Positions 9,491 to 18,311 are shown, counted from the stretch's first letter. The stretch is 64,000 nucleotides of DNA from Kushneria konosiri (GCF_002155145.1 NZ_CP021323.1:2604001-2668000), one strand, 5' to 3'. Numbers and translations: made by a program. Notes: generated from the sequence alone by a model not told the origin.

Positions 9491-10705
9491 TTAAAGCAAT
9501 GCCATTTGCCCTGGAGTGACCGTTTGCATCTCGGCAAGCAGTGCCTGTCGTTCAAGACCGGCCTGACGCGGTCGGTAATCCTGCGTCGTAATGAAGGGAG
9601 CGAGCTTTTTCATGGAGCAGCCCAGCCGGGTGAGGTCGGTATAGCGGATGCGCCGCTCCCGCCTTAACGCCTCGATACGGCGGGCACTGGTAATACCTAT
9701 GCCAGGCACCCGGGCGATCATGTACATGTCAGCACGATCCAGATCGATGGGGAAAAGCTCGCGATGGTTGAGCGCCCAGGCAAGCTTGGGGTCGATGTCC
9801 AGCGACAGGTTGCCGGGGCCTTTTAAAAGCTCATCGGCCCGAAAACCATATCCCCGGATCAAAAAATCGGCCTGATATAGGCGGTGTTCGCGCAGCAGTG
9901 GCGGCGCGATCAGTGGTACCGACGAGGGGCTTTCCGGAATGGGAGAGAAGGCCGAGTAGTAGACCCGCTTGAGCCGGTAGTCACCATACAGCGACTGAAC
10001 GTTGCCCAGAATGGTGTGATCATCGGTATCGTCGGCGCCCACAATCATCTGGGTACTTTGCCCGCCGGGCGAAAATCGGGGCGCTTTTGGTTCGGCAGTG
10101 GCCTCGTCCAGCCCGTCGCGGATGGTCGACATGGCGTGGCGAATGGTGGTGTCACTTTTCTCTGGCGCCAGTCGGTTCAGGCTCTGGCTGGTCGGCAGCT
10201 CAACATTGACGCTGAGCCGGTCAGCATAAAGACCGGCCTGTCGAATCAGATCGGGCGAGGCATCCGGGATTGTCTTGAGATGAATATAGCCGCGAAACTG
10301 ATGCTCGACGCGCAGTGTTCTGGCCACTCTAACCAGTGCCTCCATGGTGTAGTCATTGGAGCGAATGATGCCGGAACTGAGAAACAGCCCGCTGATGAGA
10401 TTGCGGCGATAGAAATCGAGCGTCAGTCGCACGATTTCATCGACGCTGAAGCGCGCCCGCGGGACGTTGCTCGAGCGTCGATTGATACAATACTGGCAGT
10501 CGTAAAGACAGAAGTTGGTCATCAGGATCTTGAGCAGTGCAACGCATCGGCCATCCGGTGTGAAGCTGTGACAGATACCATTGCCATTGGTCGCGCCCAG
10601 CCCTTTCTGACCCTTTGAAGAGCGTTTTGGGGCACCGCTGCTGGCACAGGAAGCGTCATATTTGGCGGCGTCTGCGAGAACGATCAGCTTGTCGGTGAGC
10701 TGCAT
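9491..10705 (-). CDS. Putative DNA modification/repair radical SAM protein
   Basis: A 404-residue radical SAM enzyme matching the family annotated as putative DNA modification/repair (TIGR03916). The [4Fe-4S] motif is CLYDCQYC (Cys66, Cys70, Cys73), and additional conserved cysteines lie at 20, 45 and 54. A C-terminal helix-hairpin-helix, with ARVPGIGITSARRI, indicates DNA binding. The reaction is unknown. AAAGGAG lies 5 bases before ATG 10705; an in-frame start 22 codons upstream would place the LexA box inside the gene and has no ribosome site. It is the first gene of an operon with the TIGR03915-type protein, and a perfect LexA operator lies 15 bases upstream. Confidence 0.92.
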   Translation of the reverse strand: MQLTDKLIVLADAAKYDASCASSGAPKRSSKGQKGLGATNGNGICHSFTPDGRCVALLKILMTNFCLYDCQYCINRRSSNVPRARFSVDEIVRLTLDFYRRNLISGLFLSSGIIRSNDYTMEALVRVARTLRVEHQFRGYIHLKTIPDASPDLIRQAGLYADRLSVNVELPTSQSLNRLAPEKSDTTIRHAMSTIRDGLDEATAEPKAPRFSPGGQSTQMIVGADDTDDHTILGNVQSLYGDYRLKRVYYSAFSPIPESPSSVPLIAPPLLREHRLYQADFLIRGYGFRADELLKGPGNLSLDIDPKLAWALNHRELFPIDLDRADMYMIARVPGIGITSARRIEALRRERRIRYTDLTRLGCSMKKLAPFITTQDYRPRQAGLERQALLAEMQTVTPGQMALL

Positions 10706-10717
10706 GAGCACTCCTTT

Positions 10718-10737
10718 AACTGTATTTGTATACAGTA
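10718..10737 (-). promoter_or_regulatory. LexA (SOS) box
   Basis: The sequence AACTGTATTTGTATACAGTA contains CTGT-N8-ACAG at 10720-10735 and matches the gammaproteobacterial SOS consensus at nearly every position. Its edge is 13-15 bases from the radical SAM start codon, a position where LexA would block transcription. No other gene starts on the plus strand close by, so the box most likely controls the radical SAM/TIGR03915 operon. Confidence 0.85.
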
Positions 10738-10808
10738 ATGGGAGCGGGCATGAACAACAATTGAATTGCATTCATGACGTCAGCGCAGTGCCTGAGAGGC
10801 GTACCCGT

Positions 10809-11549
10809 TTACCGAAGGTTAGTCGGACTCTTGTCAGCTTCTACCATAACGGCGGTCAGGGCATGATCTTCCAGATCGGCATAATCGCCGACCAGACGCA
10901 TGCCCGGCTGCCATGCCTCGCTCAAGGCACAATCCAGTATCAGTGTGCACTGGCCTGCGGAAGCTGTCGGATCGACGCCCTCGATCCGAGCATCATGAAA
11001 ATAAAAGCGTGTGCCGGTGAGCGGATAAAGCGCCTTGAAAAGACTCTCCTTGAGCGAGAAGGTCAGCGTAACGATGCGGGCACGCTGTTCAGGCGTGAAA
11101 TCACCAATGGCTCGCTGCTCGCCTGGCGTCAGAATGGATGTCGCAAGATAGTCGGCGCGCCTGGGGCTTAGCCAGCACTCGGCATCCACCCCCAGCCCCT
11201 GATGAGTCGATGTGGTAGCGACCAGAGCGGCGGCAAGATCGCGTGCGTGAGTAATGGATCCTATGGCCGGTAGCGGCCAGTCGACCTGACGGTCTGCCAG
11301 ACTGGGCAGGGTGTCAACGTGGATATCAAGCGCGGACAGCGCATGGCGAGCGCACACCCTGCCGGCCAGATATTCGGCACGACGTTTGGTGACCGCGCGG
11401 GAAAGAGTGTCTGGCAGTGCCATGCCATGAAAGGCAAAGGCGCTGTCATCAAAGCGTTGAACCTCAAAGGAGGTAATGCTCAGTCGCGCTCCGCGTGCCG
11501 GAGTAATAAAGGGCCAGCGAAGGTACGGGAGCGCGATGGCATCAGACAT
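10809..11549 (-). CDS. 4'-phosphopantetheinyl transferase (EntD/Sfp type)
   Basis: A 246-residue enzyme that transfers phosphopantetheine from CoA to carrier-protein serines. The three family motifs are present: GSITH (substrate contact), GVDAE (metal-binding Asp and Glu) and FSLKESLFKALYP (WxxKEA-like catalytic segment, with Phe in place of Trp). The N-terminal PF-type segment AEYLAGRVCARHAL matches EntD-like proteins. No siderophore or polyketide synthase genes are nearby, so its targets lie elsewhere. It begins 12 bases after the hydroxylase gene, so the two are probably co-transcribed. Confidence 0.88.
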   Translation of the reverse strand: MSDAIALPYLRWPFITPARGARLSITSFEVQRFDDSAFAFHGMALPDTLSRAVTKRRAEYLAGRVCARHALSALDIHVDTLPSLADRQVDWPLPAIGSITHARDLAAALVATTSTHQGLGVDAECWLSPRRADYLATSILTPGEQRAIGDFTPEQRARIVTLTFSLKESLFKALYPLTGTRFYFHDARIEGVDPTASAGQCTLILDCALSEAWQPGMRLVGDYADLEDHALTAVMVEADKSPTNLR

Positions 11550-11561
11550 GAGAGCTCGACG

Positions 11562-12458
11562 TTACAGGGACAGCAGGCCGACGATAATGCCGCCAAAAAT
11601 CAGCCACTTGATCACGTAATAAAGTGTCTTGTTTTGTTTTTTGAGTCGCTTGCCGGCTTCACGAACCTTGTAGATGTACTTGAAGGCACGATTGAGTCCG
11701 CCAGTGTGATCGTTATCGTCATTGGGGGAGGCTGCCGCGGCCATCACGTTACGGCTGAACCAGCGATTGACCGCTGCTGCCCAGCGATACTTCATGGGGC
11801 GCTCGATATCACAAAACAGGATCAGGCGATTCTGTTCGGTGTCGTTCTGGGCATAATGGATGAAGGTCTCATCAAAAAGCACCGCTTCACCATCTCGCCA
11901 GCTGTAGTCGATGCCATCCACGTTGATGCGGCAGCGGTCATCGTTGGGCGTACGCAGGCCAAGGTGATAGCGAATCGAGCCGGCATAGGGGTCGCGATGC
12001 TTCATCAGCTTGCTGCCGGCGGGCAGCTCGGCAAACATGGCGGCCTTGACGCCGGGAATCCCGGCCAGAATCTCGGTCGTGCACGGGCAGAGCTGGCGCG
12101 CTGATTCATGGCTTTCGCCATACCATTTGAGATAAAAGCGCTTCCAGCCGCGTCGGAAAAACGAATTGAATCCGGCGTCGTCCTTTTTGGCCGATCCCTT
12201 GATGTGATTTTCAAGTGTCAGCGCTTCATCGCGGATCTCTTCCCAGCGAGCGGTCAGTGCTTCAATACCTGGAAAGTCTTCGGCGCGGTGATAGGGGCGG
12301 TCCGGCACTTTTGAAAACAGGTACATGAATGCATTGATGGGCGCCATGAAGCTCGAGTGATCCGACAGCTGGCGAAAGGGCTTGTGACGAACGCGGCCAC
12401 GAAAATGCACATAAAGGATGCTGGCCACGATCAGGGCCACGATTGTCCATTTGATCAT
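11562..12458 (-). CDS. LpxO-like aspartyl/asparaginyl beta-hydroxylase
   Basis: A 298-residue Fe(II)/2-oxoglutarate dioxygenase of the AspH family, closest in layout to LpxO, which 2-hydroxylates an acyl chain of lipid A. It has an N-terminal membrane anchor (about 3-20), the HRDP iron ligand region (LMKHRDPYAGSIRYHLGL), the DGEAVLFDETFIHYAQN segment with the second His ligand, and RLILFCDIERP for 2-oxoglutarate binding. A C-terminal hydrophobic helix also suggests membrane association. Lipid A as substrate is an inference from family resemblance; peptidyl hydroxylation cannot be excluded. It is the first gene of a pair with the phosphopantetheinyl transferase. Confidence 0.8.
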   Translation of the reverse strand: MIKWTIVALIVASILYVHFRGRVRHKPFRQLSDHSSFMAPINAFMYLFSKVPDRPYHRAEDFPGIEALTARWEEIRDEALTLENHIKGSAKKDDAGFNSFFRRGWKRFYLKWYGESHESARQLCPCTTEILAGIPGVKAAMFAELPAGSKLMKHRDPYAGSIRYHLGLRTPNDDRCRINVDGIDYSWRDGEAVLFDETFIHYAQNDTEQNRLILFCDIERPMKYRWAAAVNRWFSRNVMAAAASPNDDNDHTGGLNRAFKYIYKVREAGKRLKKQNKTLYYVIKWLIFGGIIVGLLSL

Positions 12459-12752
12459 AGCGATCTCTTTTCCGGATGATTGCCGTTAACGTCGGCGATA
12501 ATGTTGTCTTCCAGACTACTGGCGGCGCAGTCTCGCATGTTCGCAAATGAGTGTCATTACTAAAGTCCAGGGGGCTTTCCCATCGCCATCATGCTCATTG
12601 TCCCTGGCTTTGTCGATATTATTTGCAGGCTAACGACTTGAAAGATGCGGTATAGGGCCTAATGTCATTACTGGACCATCAATCAAGGGTCCACGGCCGA
12701 TGGCCGTCGAGCAGTTACAAGGCGTTTCGAGCGCCATCTGACAGGAGGTCAC

Positions 12753-13553
12753 ATGATTCCCGATATTGGTCTGGGTACCTATCGCCTCAAGGGCCAGGAG
12801 GTCATCGATTCGGTGACAACGGCACTTGAGCTGGGCTATCGACATATCGACACCGCACAGATGTATGGTAACGAAGCTGATGTTGGGCAAGCCATCGCCG
12901 AAAGCGGTGTGGCGCGTAAAGACATCTTTTTGACGACCAAGATCTGGACTGATCGCTTTGCCCATGACGATCTAATCAAAAGCCTCGAAGAGAGCCTTGA
13001 AAAACTTGGCACCGATCATGTGGATCTGGTGCTGCTTCACTGGCCTTCGCCGGACAACGAAGTACCGGTTGCCGAGTCGATTGGTGCGCTGGTCGAAGCC
13101 AAAAAGCGGGGTTTAACCCGTAATATCGGCGTTTCCAACTTTACCATCGCTCAGATTGACGAGGCGCTTGGCGTTGAAGGCGGTGACCAGATCGTTACCA
13201 ACCAGATTGAGGTGCATCCTTTCCTGGCCAACAAGGCGCTGGTGAAGCACTGTCAGCAAAAGGGCCTCAGAGTGACCGGCTACATGCCTTTGGCAGTTGG
13301 AAAGGTGATGGAAGACGATACCCTTAAAGAGATTGCTGATCATCACGGTGTTACGCCGGCACAGGTAGCATTGGCCTGGGTAGCGGCGCGCGATATTGTG
13401 GTGATTCCTTCTTCCACGAAGCGAGCTCACCAGCAGTCCAATCTGGAAGCCATGACACTGTCGCTGAGCGACGATGAGATCGAGCGCATCAATGCACTCG
13501 ATCGCGGCGAGCGCATCGCCAACCCTTCCTTTGCGCCGGCATGGGACGAATAA
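12753..13553 (+). CDS. dkgB: Aldo/keto reductase, DkgB-like
   Basis: A 266-residue cytosolic NADPH-dependent aldo/keto reductase resembling 2,5-diketo-D-gluconate reductase B, which also reduces methylglyoxal and other aldehydes. The TIM-barrel signatures are visible: GLGTYRL, GYRHIDTAQMYGNE with catalytic Asp and Tyr, LTTKIW with catalytic Lys, LVLLHWP with the His, and IPSSTKRAHQQSN at the cofactor 2'-phosphate site. AGGAGG at 12743-12748 is 4 bases before ATG 12753. A strong terminator follows, so the gene is transcribed alone. The symbol is by resemblance; the true substrate is not shown. Confidence 0.85.
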   Translation: MIPDIGLGTYRLKGQEVIDSVTTALELGYRHIDTAQMYGNEADVGQAIAESGVARKDIFLTTKIWTDRFAHDDLIKSLEESLEKLGTDHVDLVLLHWPSPDNEVPVAESIGALVEAKKRGLTRNIGVSNFTIAQIDEALGVEGGDQIVTNQIEVHPFLANKALVKHCQQKGLRVTGYMPLAVGKVMEDDTLKEIADHHGVTPAQVALAWVAARDIVVIPSSTKRAHQQSNLEAMTLSLSDDEIERINALDRGERIANPSFAPAWDE

Positions 13554-13586
13554 TGTCTCTGATTCGGTATCTTGATGAGATATTGA

Positions 13587-13617
13587 AAAGGGGCGCCCAT
13601 TGGGCGCCCCTTTTTTA
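13587..13617 (+). terminator. Rho-independent terminator after dkgB
   Basis: GGGGCGCCCA and TGGGCGCCCC form a long perfect stem flanked by AAAA and TTTTTT. It also separates the core gene from the convergent prophage-type gene. Confidence 0.92.
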
Positions 13618-13636
13618 TTAGTGAAGCGGCTCAAAT

Positions 13637-15181
13637 TCAGGAGCTTAGCAGCGATGGGTTGAGGGTCAGCATCTGCATCGAAAAGGCTGTAGGCGTTTTG
13701 GGATTGCCCTGGGCATCCACAAAATAGAGTTCAAAGCCTGTGCACTGGCGGCGTGTCTTGGTTGTATTAATGTAGCTGTTCAGATGTTTGAGCCCGTCAA
13801 AGCGAACTCCCTGATCTTCTACGGTGATCTGAATCAATGGGTTATCCAGTAGATATTCGGTCACCAGCTTGATCGTGCCCTCCGTTATGACCTGATTGGT
13901 CGTGAAGCACCCCAGCCCTCGGCTGAGCTTGTCCTGACGCCACAGAAAATGCTGGGGTATGCCCGTGGTCAGCTTGACCTTTTCACCATTGATCATCATC
14001 TCGCTGACGCCAGTCATCCCGACGGTTGGTTTGCCAGCGGCATTGCGGGTCAGGCTATAGCTTTCATAAAGGCCATCCCCCTTGGCGATACTAATTTCGC
14101 CGGAAAAGGCATCTCCTTCAGTATCTTCAAGTGCTAGCGGCCCGCCTTTGGTACGCAGCAGGATACCCTTGGCAGAGCCTGCGCTGTTTTTTCCAGCCTC
14201 GATCACGAACGGAGGGAGATAGGCCCACTTGTCACCTTGCTGGGCAATAAGGTCAGGCTCCAGTCGAACAGCACGACCGGTAGGTTCCCGGACCACAACA
14301 GCTCCTTCCTGTACAGATACACCTCCCATTCGTGCATCATGGAAAAGTGAGTTAAATATGTTTCGCCATCCATGAGTAACCTTATTGCCGGCAGCAAAGC
14401 ACCGCATGATCTGTTGAAAACTCGTGGATCGAATGATCGGATAGCCTGGATCATCACTTTTTTCGTCTGGCGCTGTAGTAATGGAAGCTGTTCCGGTCGA
14501 GCGGCGTTTTTCCCACCAGTTACCGATAAAGTTACAGTCATAGATGTGCGACGCAACCACGGCATCGCCGCTCATGAACTCAAAGATGTTGTCCTGGAAT
14601 GTGGCTCCATTAAGGTTGCGGCGGAAAACAAAGGCGTTGCCGCAGTTATTGAATTCATTGCGAATGAAGCGCGCTGTGGTGGAGTAACTGTTCTTGCTAT
14701 CGTTGCAGTAAAGCCCGCATCCGATTTGAATGAAAACGCAATCCTTGACAGTGAAGTTGACGAGAATTTCGTCAGCATAAATTGCTCTTCCAATATTGCT
14801 GAAATGGATGTTGCTAAAGACGCTATTATAGCTATACGCATCAAACACGGTTTTATTGTCATTCTCGCCCTGCCCCGAAATATACATATTTTCGACAACA
14901 GGTCCCTGATTGCGGAAGAGGGGGCCATCAATTTTGCTGCCCGACCTGATATAGGCAACACCTTTGTGCTGGTTTTCTCTAAAACGCCCGGCGCCGCACA
15001 TGCTTTTACGGTTTAGATCGACGGTTTTGCTGATGACGTATGATCCGGGCGGTACAATCACAGTAGCAACTTCATTGGACAAAGCGGCGTCATTGAAAGC
15101 CTGAGAGCTGTCGACTCCGCCGGTGGGGTCTGCACCAAAGTCGAGAACGGTTTTGATTGCAGTAGCGTTAGCAGTTGTCAT
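13637..15181 (-). CDS. Phage tail-spike-like beta-helix protein
   Basis: A 514-residue protein starting with the pectate-lyase-superfamily N-terminal signature of phage tail spikes and surface depolymerases: TVLDFGADPTGGVDSSQAFNDA, with a PPGSYVIS strand after it. The middle has repeated short strands rich in Asn and Gly, as in a right-handed beta-helix; the C-terminal 200 residues form a different beta-rich domain. It probably binds or cleaves surface polysaccharide. GGGAG lies 7 bases before ATG 15181; an earlier in-frame ATG (15247) lacks a site and overlaps the operator-like repeats. No tail genes are adjacent, which is odd for a tail spike. Confidence 0.72.
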   Translation of the reverse strand: MTTANATAIKTVLDFGADPTGGVDSSQAFNDAALSNEVATVIVPPGSYVISKTVDLNRKSMCGAGRFRENQHKGVAYIRSGSKIDGPLFRNQGPVVENMYISGQGENDNKTVFDAYSYNSVFSNIHFSNIGRAIYADEILVNFTVKDCVFIQIGCGLYCNDSKNSYSTTARFIRNEFNNCGNAFVFRRNLNGATFQDNIFEFMSGDAVVASHIYDCNFIGNWWEKRRSTGTASITTAPDEKSDDPGYPIIRSTSFQQIMRCFAAGNKVTHGWRNIFNSLFHDARMGGVSVQEGAVVVREPTGRAVRLEPDLIAQQGDKWAYLPPFVIEAGKNSAGSAKGILLRTKGGPLALEDTEGDAFSGEISIAKGDGLYESYSLTRNAAGKPTVGMTGVSEMMINGEKVKLTTGIPQHFLWRQDKLSRGLGCFTTNQVITEGTIKLVTEYLLDNPLIQITVEDQGVRFDGLKHLNSYINTTKTRRQCTGFELYFVDAQGNPKTPTAFSMQMLTLNPSLLSS

Positions 15182-15246
15182 GAGTATTCTCCCAAAATAA
15201 CCATGTTGGCGTTTTTTCGTTACCCTTTCTGGATAACTTGTAATCA

Positions 15247-15299
15247 TGGTTAATTATTTGGTTAATACCGTCAAGTCAATTTTGCACAAAATGGTTAAT
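15247..15299. promoter_or_regulatory. Three TGGTTAAT operator-like repeats
   Basis: TGGTTAAT occurs at 15247-15254, 15259-15266 and 15292-15299, in the 178-base gap between the tail-spike start and the end of the repressor gene. The same octamer recurs upstream of the repressor. Such clustered copies are typical of a repressor operator; assignment to the adjacent CI-like protein is an inference. Confidence 0.5.
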
Positions 15300-15359
15300 T
15301 AAGTATGGGTGCTAGAATTAATCCTTTTTAAACAGTCACTTGCTAATATAGGGTCGGCG

Positions 15360-16058
15360 CTATCGACGCAACATCATCTGTGCCATGACCACGCCAATGA
15401 TTCGACAGTGTGGCCCCAGCGTCATGTACTGCTGCGCCCAGCCTCTGTTCAGCGCCTTGAGCATGGGCGGCTGACCGGGTTCTTCGATGTAGCGCTTGAA
15501 AGTGGCCTCTGCACTGCCGTGTTCCTCACACTGGACGATAACGTCGTCTCCTGACATGGCCTGGACATCCGGGTCGACAAAGATCAGCGTACCTGGCGGA
15601 TAAACTTCCATCATTGACTCCCCGCGTACGCGAAGTACAAAACAGCCTGGCCCGCAGTTGGGGGGCTTGGGGAAGAACTCCTGATCGCCATGATCAATGA
15701 TGCTTGCTGAGGTTTCTGTCCAGGCTCCCGCCTGTACCCAGCTGAGCAGAGGCGCCATTCCACTCATGATGGGGGCCTGCTCAATGCTGTTGTCACTGCG
15801 TGCTGGCATCGACACTACATTGTCGTTGTAGGGCGAACCCTGCTGGTGCGCGCTGTCAAGCCAGCCATCTTCCTTGCCAAAGGCCACCTCGATTCGGCGG
15901 GCGAAATCATCACCGATATTCCGGGTCGCCTTGCTGCTCAGCACTCGGCTGGCTGCCGGTGGCTCCACACCTACACATTCGGCAAATGCCTTGTTGCTGC
16001 CTGCCTGATCGCGTAGGGCGCGAGCGTTTGCGCGTCTTATCTCACTGACTCTTTGCAT
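15360..16058 (-). CDS. CI/LexA-type phage repressor (HTH plus S24 peptidase)
   Basis: A 232-residue repressor. Residues 1-70 form a lambda-repressor-like helix-turn-helix (NKAFAECVGVEPPAASRVLS). The C-terminal half is an S24 auto-peptidase: cleavage site Ala110-Gly111 in WVQAGAW, nucleophile Ser148 in VRGESMMEV, and general base Lys188 in EATFKRY. It should repress prophage genes and undergo RecA-stimulated self-cleavage on DNA damage. It is divergent from the endolysin-holin pair and followed on the same strand by the tail-spike gene. TGGTTAAT-type boxes flank it on both sides, so it probably controls both directions and itself. Confidence 0.9.
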   Translation of the reverse strand: MQRVSEIRRANARALRDQAGSNKAFAECVGVEPPAASRVLSSKATRNIGDDFARRIEVAFGKEDGWLDSAHQQGSPYNDNVVSMPARSDNSIEQAPIMSGMAPLLSWVQAGAWTETSASIIDHGDQEFFPKPPNCGPGCFVLRVRGESMMEVYPPGTLIFVDPDVQAMSGDDVIVQCEEHGSAEATFKRYIEEPGQPPMLKALNRGWAQQYMTLGPHCRIIGVVMAQMMLRR

Positions 16059-16105
16059 GCTGGTTTCTCGTTGCAGGTATTAAAACTTTTTGAAAATATC
16101 CTTGA

Positions 16106-16146
16106 TGGTTAATTAATGCTCGCGCATACTCGAGTTTGTTAACCAA
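16106..16146. promoter_or_regulatory. Operator-like repeats upstream of the repressor
   Basis: TGGTTAAT at 16106-16113 and, on the opposite strand, TTAACCAA at 16139-16146 lie in the divergent region between the repressor and the endolysin. They match the octamers at 15247-15299, so they are candidate sites for the same repressor. Nothing else is evident in 16059-16254. Confidence 0.48.
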
Positions 16147-16254
16147 ACGTGTGCATATTGTGCATCCCGTGACTGGATATTGCCATGTGAAAGTCAGCGA
16201 GTCCCGGTCTGCCAATGAAGTTTCTTATAGAGCCGCATATGCAGGGAGATTCTC

Positions 16255-16890
16255 ATGAACGAATCACAACGAAGCAAAATTATTGTCGCCCTCATGAGAC
16301 GCGAGGGTGGTTTTGTTGACCATCCTGATGATAGAGGAGGCGCGACCAATTATGGCATTACCCGGAGCGTGGCTGCCGAACATGGTTATCGCGGCAACAT
16401 GCGTGATTTTCCTCAGGCCATGGCCGAGAAAATCTATCTGAAAACCTATTGGCATGCGATGAAGCTTGATGAGATCAGTGCGCGTACGCCCGCACTGGCA
16501 GTCGCACTAATGGATTATGGCGTACACAGCGGCACCAGACGTGCCGGACGGCAACTACAGGAGGTATTGAATGTCTTGAGCAATAACGGACGGCGCTGGA
16601 GCGCCATCGGAACAGACGGTTGCATCGGAACGCAGACGCTAGGGGCAATGGACGCCATGCTCAAATTTCGCGGTGTGAATAGTGGTTACACACTCGCGAG
16701 TACCATCAACGCGCTGCGTCTGGCGTGGCTGGTCGATCTCGCACGGCGGGATGTCTCGCAGCAGGCATTTGCCCAGGGCTGGATTGATCGTGTCGTCAGG
16801 CTGGAAAGGGATATGTATGACATCGAACCTGACACTGGTCGAAATGGAACCTCCAGCGAACGGCGAGGAACTCGTCATGGCCTGGTCTGA
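16255..16890 (+). CDS. GH108 endolysin (phage muramidase)
   Basis: A 211-residue phage lysozyme of the GH108 type (N-acetylmuramidase with C-terminal peptidoglycan-binding domain). The catalytic region REGGFVDHPDDRGGATNYGIT is at residues 16-36, with Glu17 as the expected proton donor. The middle MDYGVHSGTRRAGRQLQ and DGCIGTQTLGAM segments match PG-binding_3. There is no signal peptide, so export depends on the holin. GGGAG lies just ahead of ATG 16255. The gene overlaps the next frame by 74 bases. The last 20 residues are read out of frame with the holin start and look unconserved. Confidence 0.88.
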   Translation: MNESQRSKIIVALMRREGGFVDHPDDRGGATNYGITRSVAAEHGYRGNMRDFPQAMAEKIYLKTYWHAMKLDEISARTPALAVALMDYGVHSGTRRAGRQLQEVLNVLSNNGRRWSAIGTDGCIGTQTLGAMDAMLKFRGVNSGYTLASTINALRLAWLVDLARRDVSQQAFAQGWIDRVVRLERDMYDIEPDTGRNGTSSERRGTRHGLV

Positions 16891-17443
16891 CGTCGGACGA
16901 CGTCTTGAAAGGGAGGCGCCCGAGCTGGCGGCGCTTTTTAGAAATCCGGAAAATTGTGAAGCTCTAGGCGCCATTGTTGCTGCAACACTTGAGTGCTGGG
17001 CAAATGCATCTGCGCAAGGGGTGTCTGACATGCTGGATCAGAACCCGGATGCCATCAACCGGCTCAAGCAACTGGATGTAGAACGCATCAAGCTGCAACT
17101 GGAGGCGGCGGCGATAAAACCGGCAATGTCACGAGCAACCGGAAGCGCCATCAAGGGGCTTTTCAATAACGACTGGCGAGCCGGCGTAGGGTGGACGCTG
17201 TGCGGCATGCTCGCACTCATGTCTCTGGCAGTATGTATTACTGTCGTCAGAGATCCTGACCGCATTCAGGACTGTGTCGACATCATGACCTGGCTGATTT
17301 TCTCGGCCAGTGGGATACTGGGCATCAACCTTCACGGCAACAGCGTAGAGCGCCGTGTCATGATGGAGGAGACTCACATGGGAATGAATGACCGTGGTTC
17401 GGAGGCCATGCCGCCGCCACGTCCAAGGGATATTCAGGATTGA
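16817..17443 (+). CDS. Holin-like membrane protein (3TM/GTA type)
   Basis: A 208-residue protein with a helical N-terminal half and two hydrophobic segments near 133-155 and 160-180. The layout resembles the 3TM-type holins (GTA_holin_3TM) that release endolysin in gene-transfer agents and phages. AAGGG at 16806-16810 lies 6 bases before ATG 16817, inside the endolysin gene, which implies coupled translation. Endolysin followed by holin with a terminator after it makes a complete lysis cassette. The family assignment rests on context and hydrophobicity, so another small membrane protein is possible. Confidence 0.68.
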   Translation: MTSNLTLVEMEPPANGEELVMAWSDVGRRLEREAPELAALFRNPENCEALGAIVAATLECWANASAQGVSDMLDQNPDAINRLKQLDVERIKLQLEAAAIKPAMSRATGSAIKGLFNNDWRAGVGWTLCGMLALMSLAVCITVVRDPDRIQDCVDIMTWLIFSASGILGINLHGNSVERRVMMEETHMGMNDRGSEAMPPPRPRDIQD

Positions 17444-17463
17444 TTCCTTGTCATCCACGCATT

Positions 17464-17489
17464 GCGCCCGGCACTCGTCGGGCGCTTTT
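17464..17489 (+). terminator. Rho-independent terminator after the lysis cassette
   Basis: GCGCCCG and CGGGCGC flank an 8-base loop and are followed by TTTTG. It lies between the convergent holin and YceI-like genes. Confidence 0.75.
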
Positions 17490-17514
17490 GTGTCTGTAAC
17501 GTGGCGGGACCATT

Positions 17515-18111
17515 TTACTGCTGAATCAATCGGGCGTTGAATTCGATCGGGATGCTATCGTCCAGTCGCTTGTATCCCAGAAGTGATAAAACCGTCTGTG
17601 CATTGTCCAGCTTCATCAGTTGTTGGGTATCCACACTAATGGGCTCGGCCAGTGTCAGGTGATAATACTGTTGATCCAGCCGCTCAAGGGTCAAGGGCAC
17701 CTGCTCGCTACGCTCGAAATGGTTGCCACTGGCGGTCAGCGTGACGTTGCGGGTTGTTGAGTCCCCTGGCTGAAGGTTGCTCAGCCAGGCGGGATTGACC
17801 CTGGTGGACAGCGTGACCATGGCTGAATCGGAAGAAAGGCCTGACAGCAGGCCGCCAAGGCCTCCCTGTTTGCCCAGTAGATCCGTTTGCTCAAGGCGCA
17901 ATGGCATTTCGAATCGTCCTTCATCGTCAATGGTGCCCTGCAGCTCCGAGACGTGATAGGTGCGCTCCATCGGGCCGCGCTGCCCCTGGCCTGCTACATG
18001 AGCGGTAATCTCGCTATCGGCTGGCACAAAATGCCAGGCTGCCTGTGCCTGGGTAGTCATCGCAAGCGTAACGCCTGCCACACCCAGCACCTTCCAGAAA
18101 CGATCACGCAT
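17515..18111 (-). CDS. YceI-like periplasmic protein
   Basis: A 198-residue protein with a Sec signal peptide (residues 1-24, cleaved after AQA) and a mature part that begins WHFVPADSEITAHVAG, the opening strand of YceI lipocalin-like proteins. Later segments (VTLTASGNHFERSEQVPLTL) also match the fold. YceI proteins bind isoprenoid-type lipids or occur under stress; the role here is unknown. AAGGAG sits 7 bases before ATG 18111. It is the last ordinary chromosomal gene before the tRNA that serves as integration site. Confidence 0.75.
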   Translation of the reverse strand: MRDRFWKVLGVAGVTLAMTTQAQAAWHFVPADSEITAHVAGQGQRGPMERTYHVSELQGTIDDEGRFEMPLRLEQTDLLGKQGGLGGLLSGLSSDSAMVTLSTRVNPAWLSNLQPGDSTTRNVTLTASGNHFERSEQVPLTLERLDQQYYHLTLAEPISVDTQQLMKLDNAQTVLSLLGYKRLDDSIPIEFNARLIQQ

Positions 18112-18185
18112 GCGCTCACTCCTTGTTAATTAACAGCACTGGTCTCACGGCGATGCTTTGGGTATCATACGCAACCGCAATATCA

Positions 18186-18262
<77 letters not shown>

Positions 18263-18311
18263 ATCATTTCAATAGCTTAGCGTTTTAAGCTGGTGAGTCC
18301 CATAGTCCAAG

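Noticed and set aside
9884-10618. Open plus-strand frame opposite the radical SAM gene
   Set aside because: Antisense to a conserved gene; no start signal and no family.
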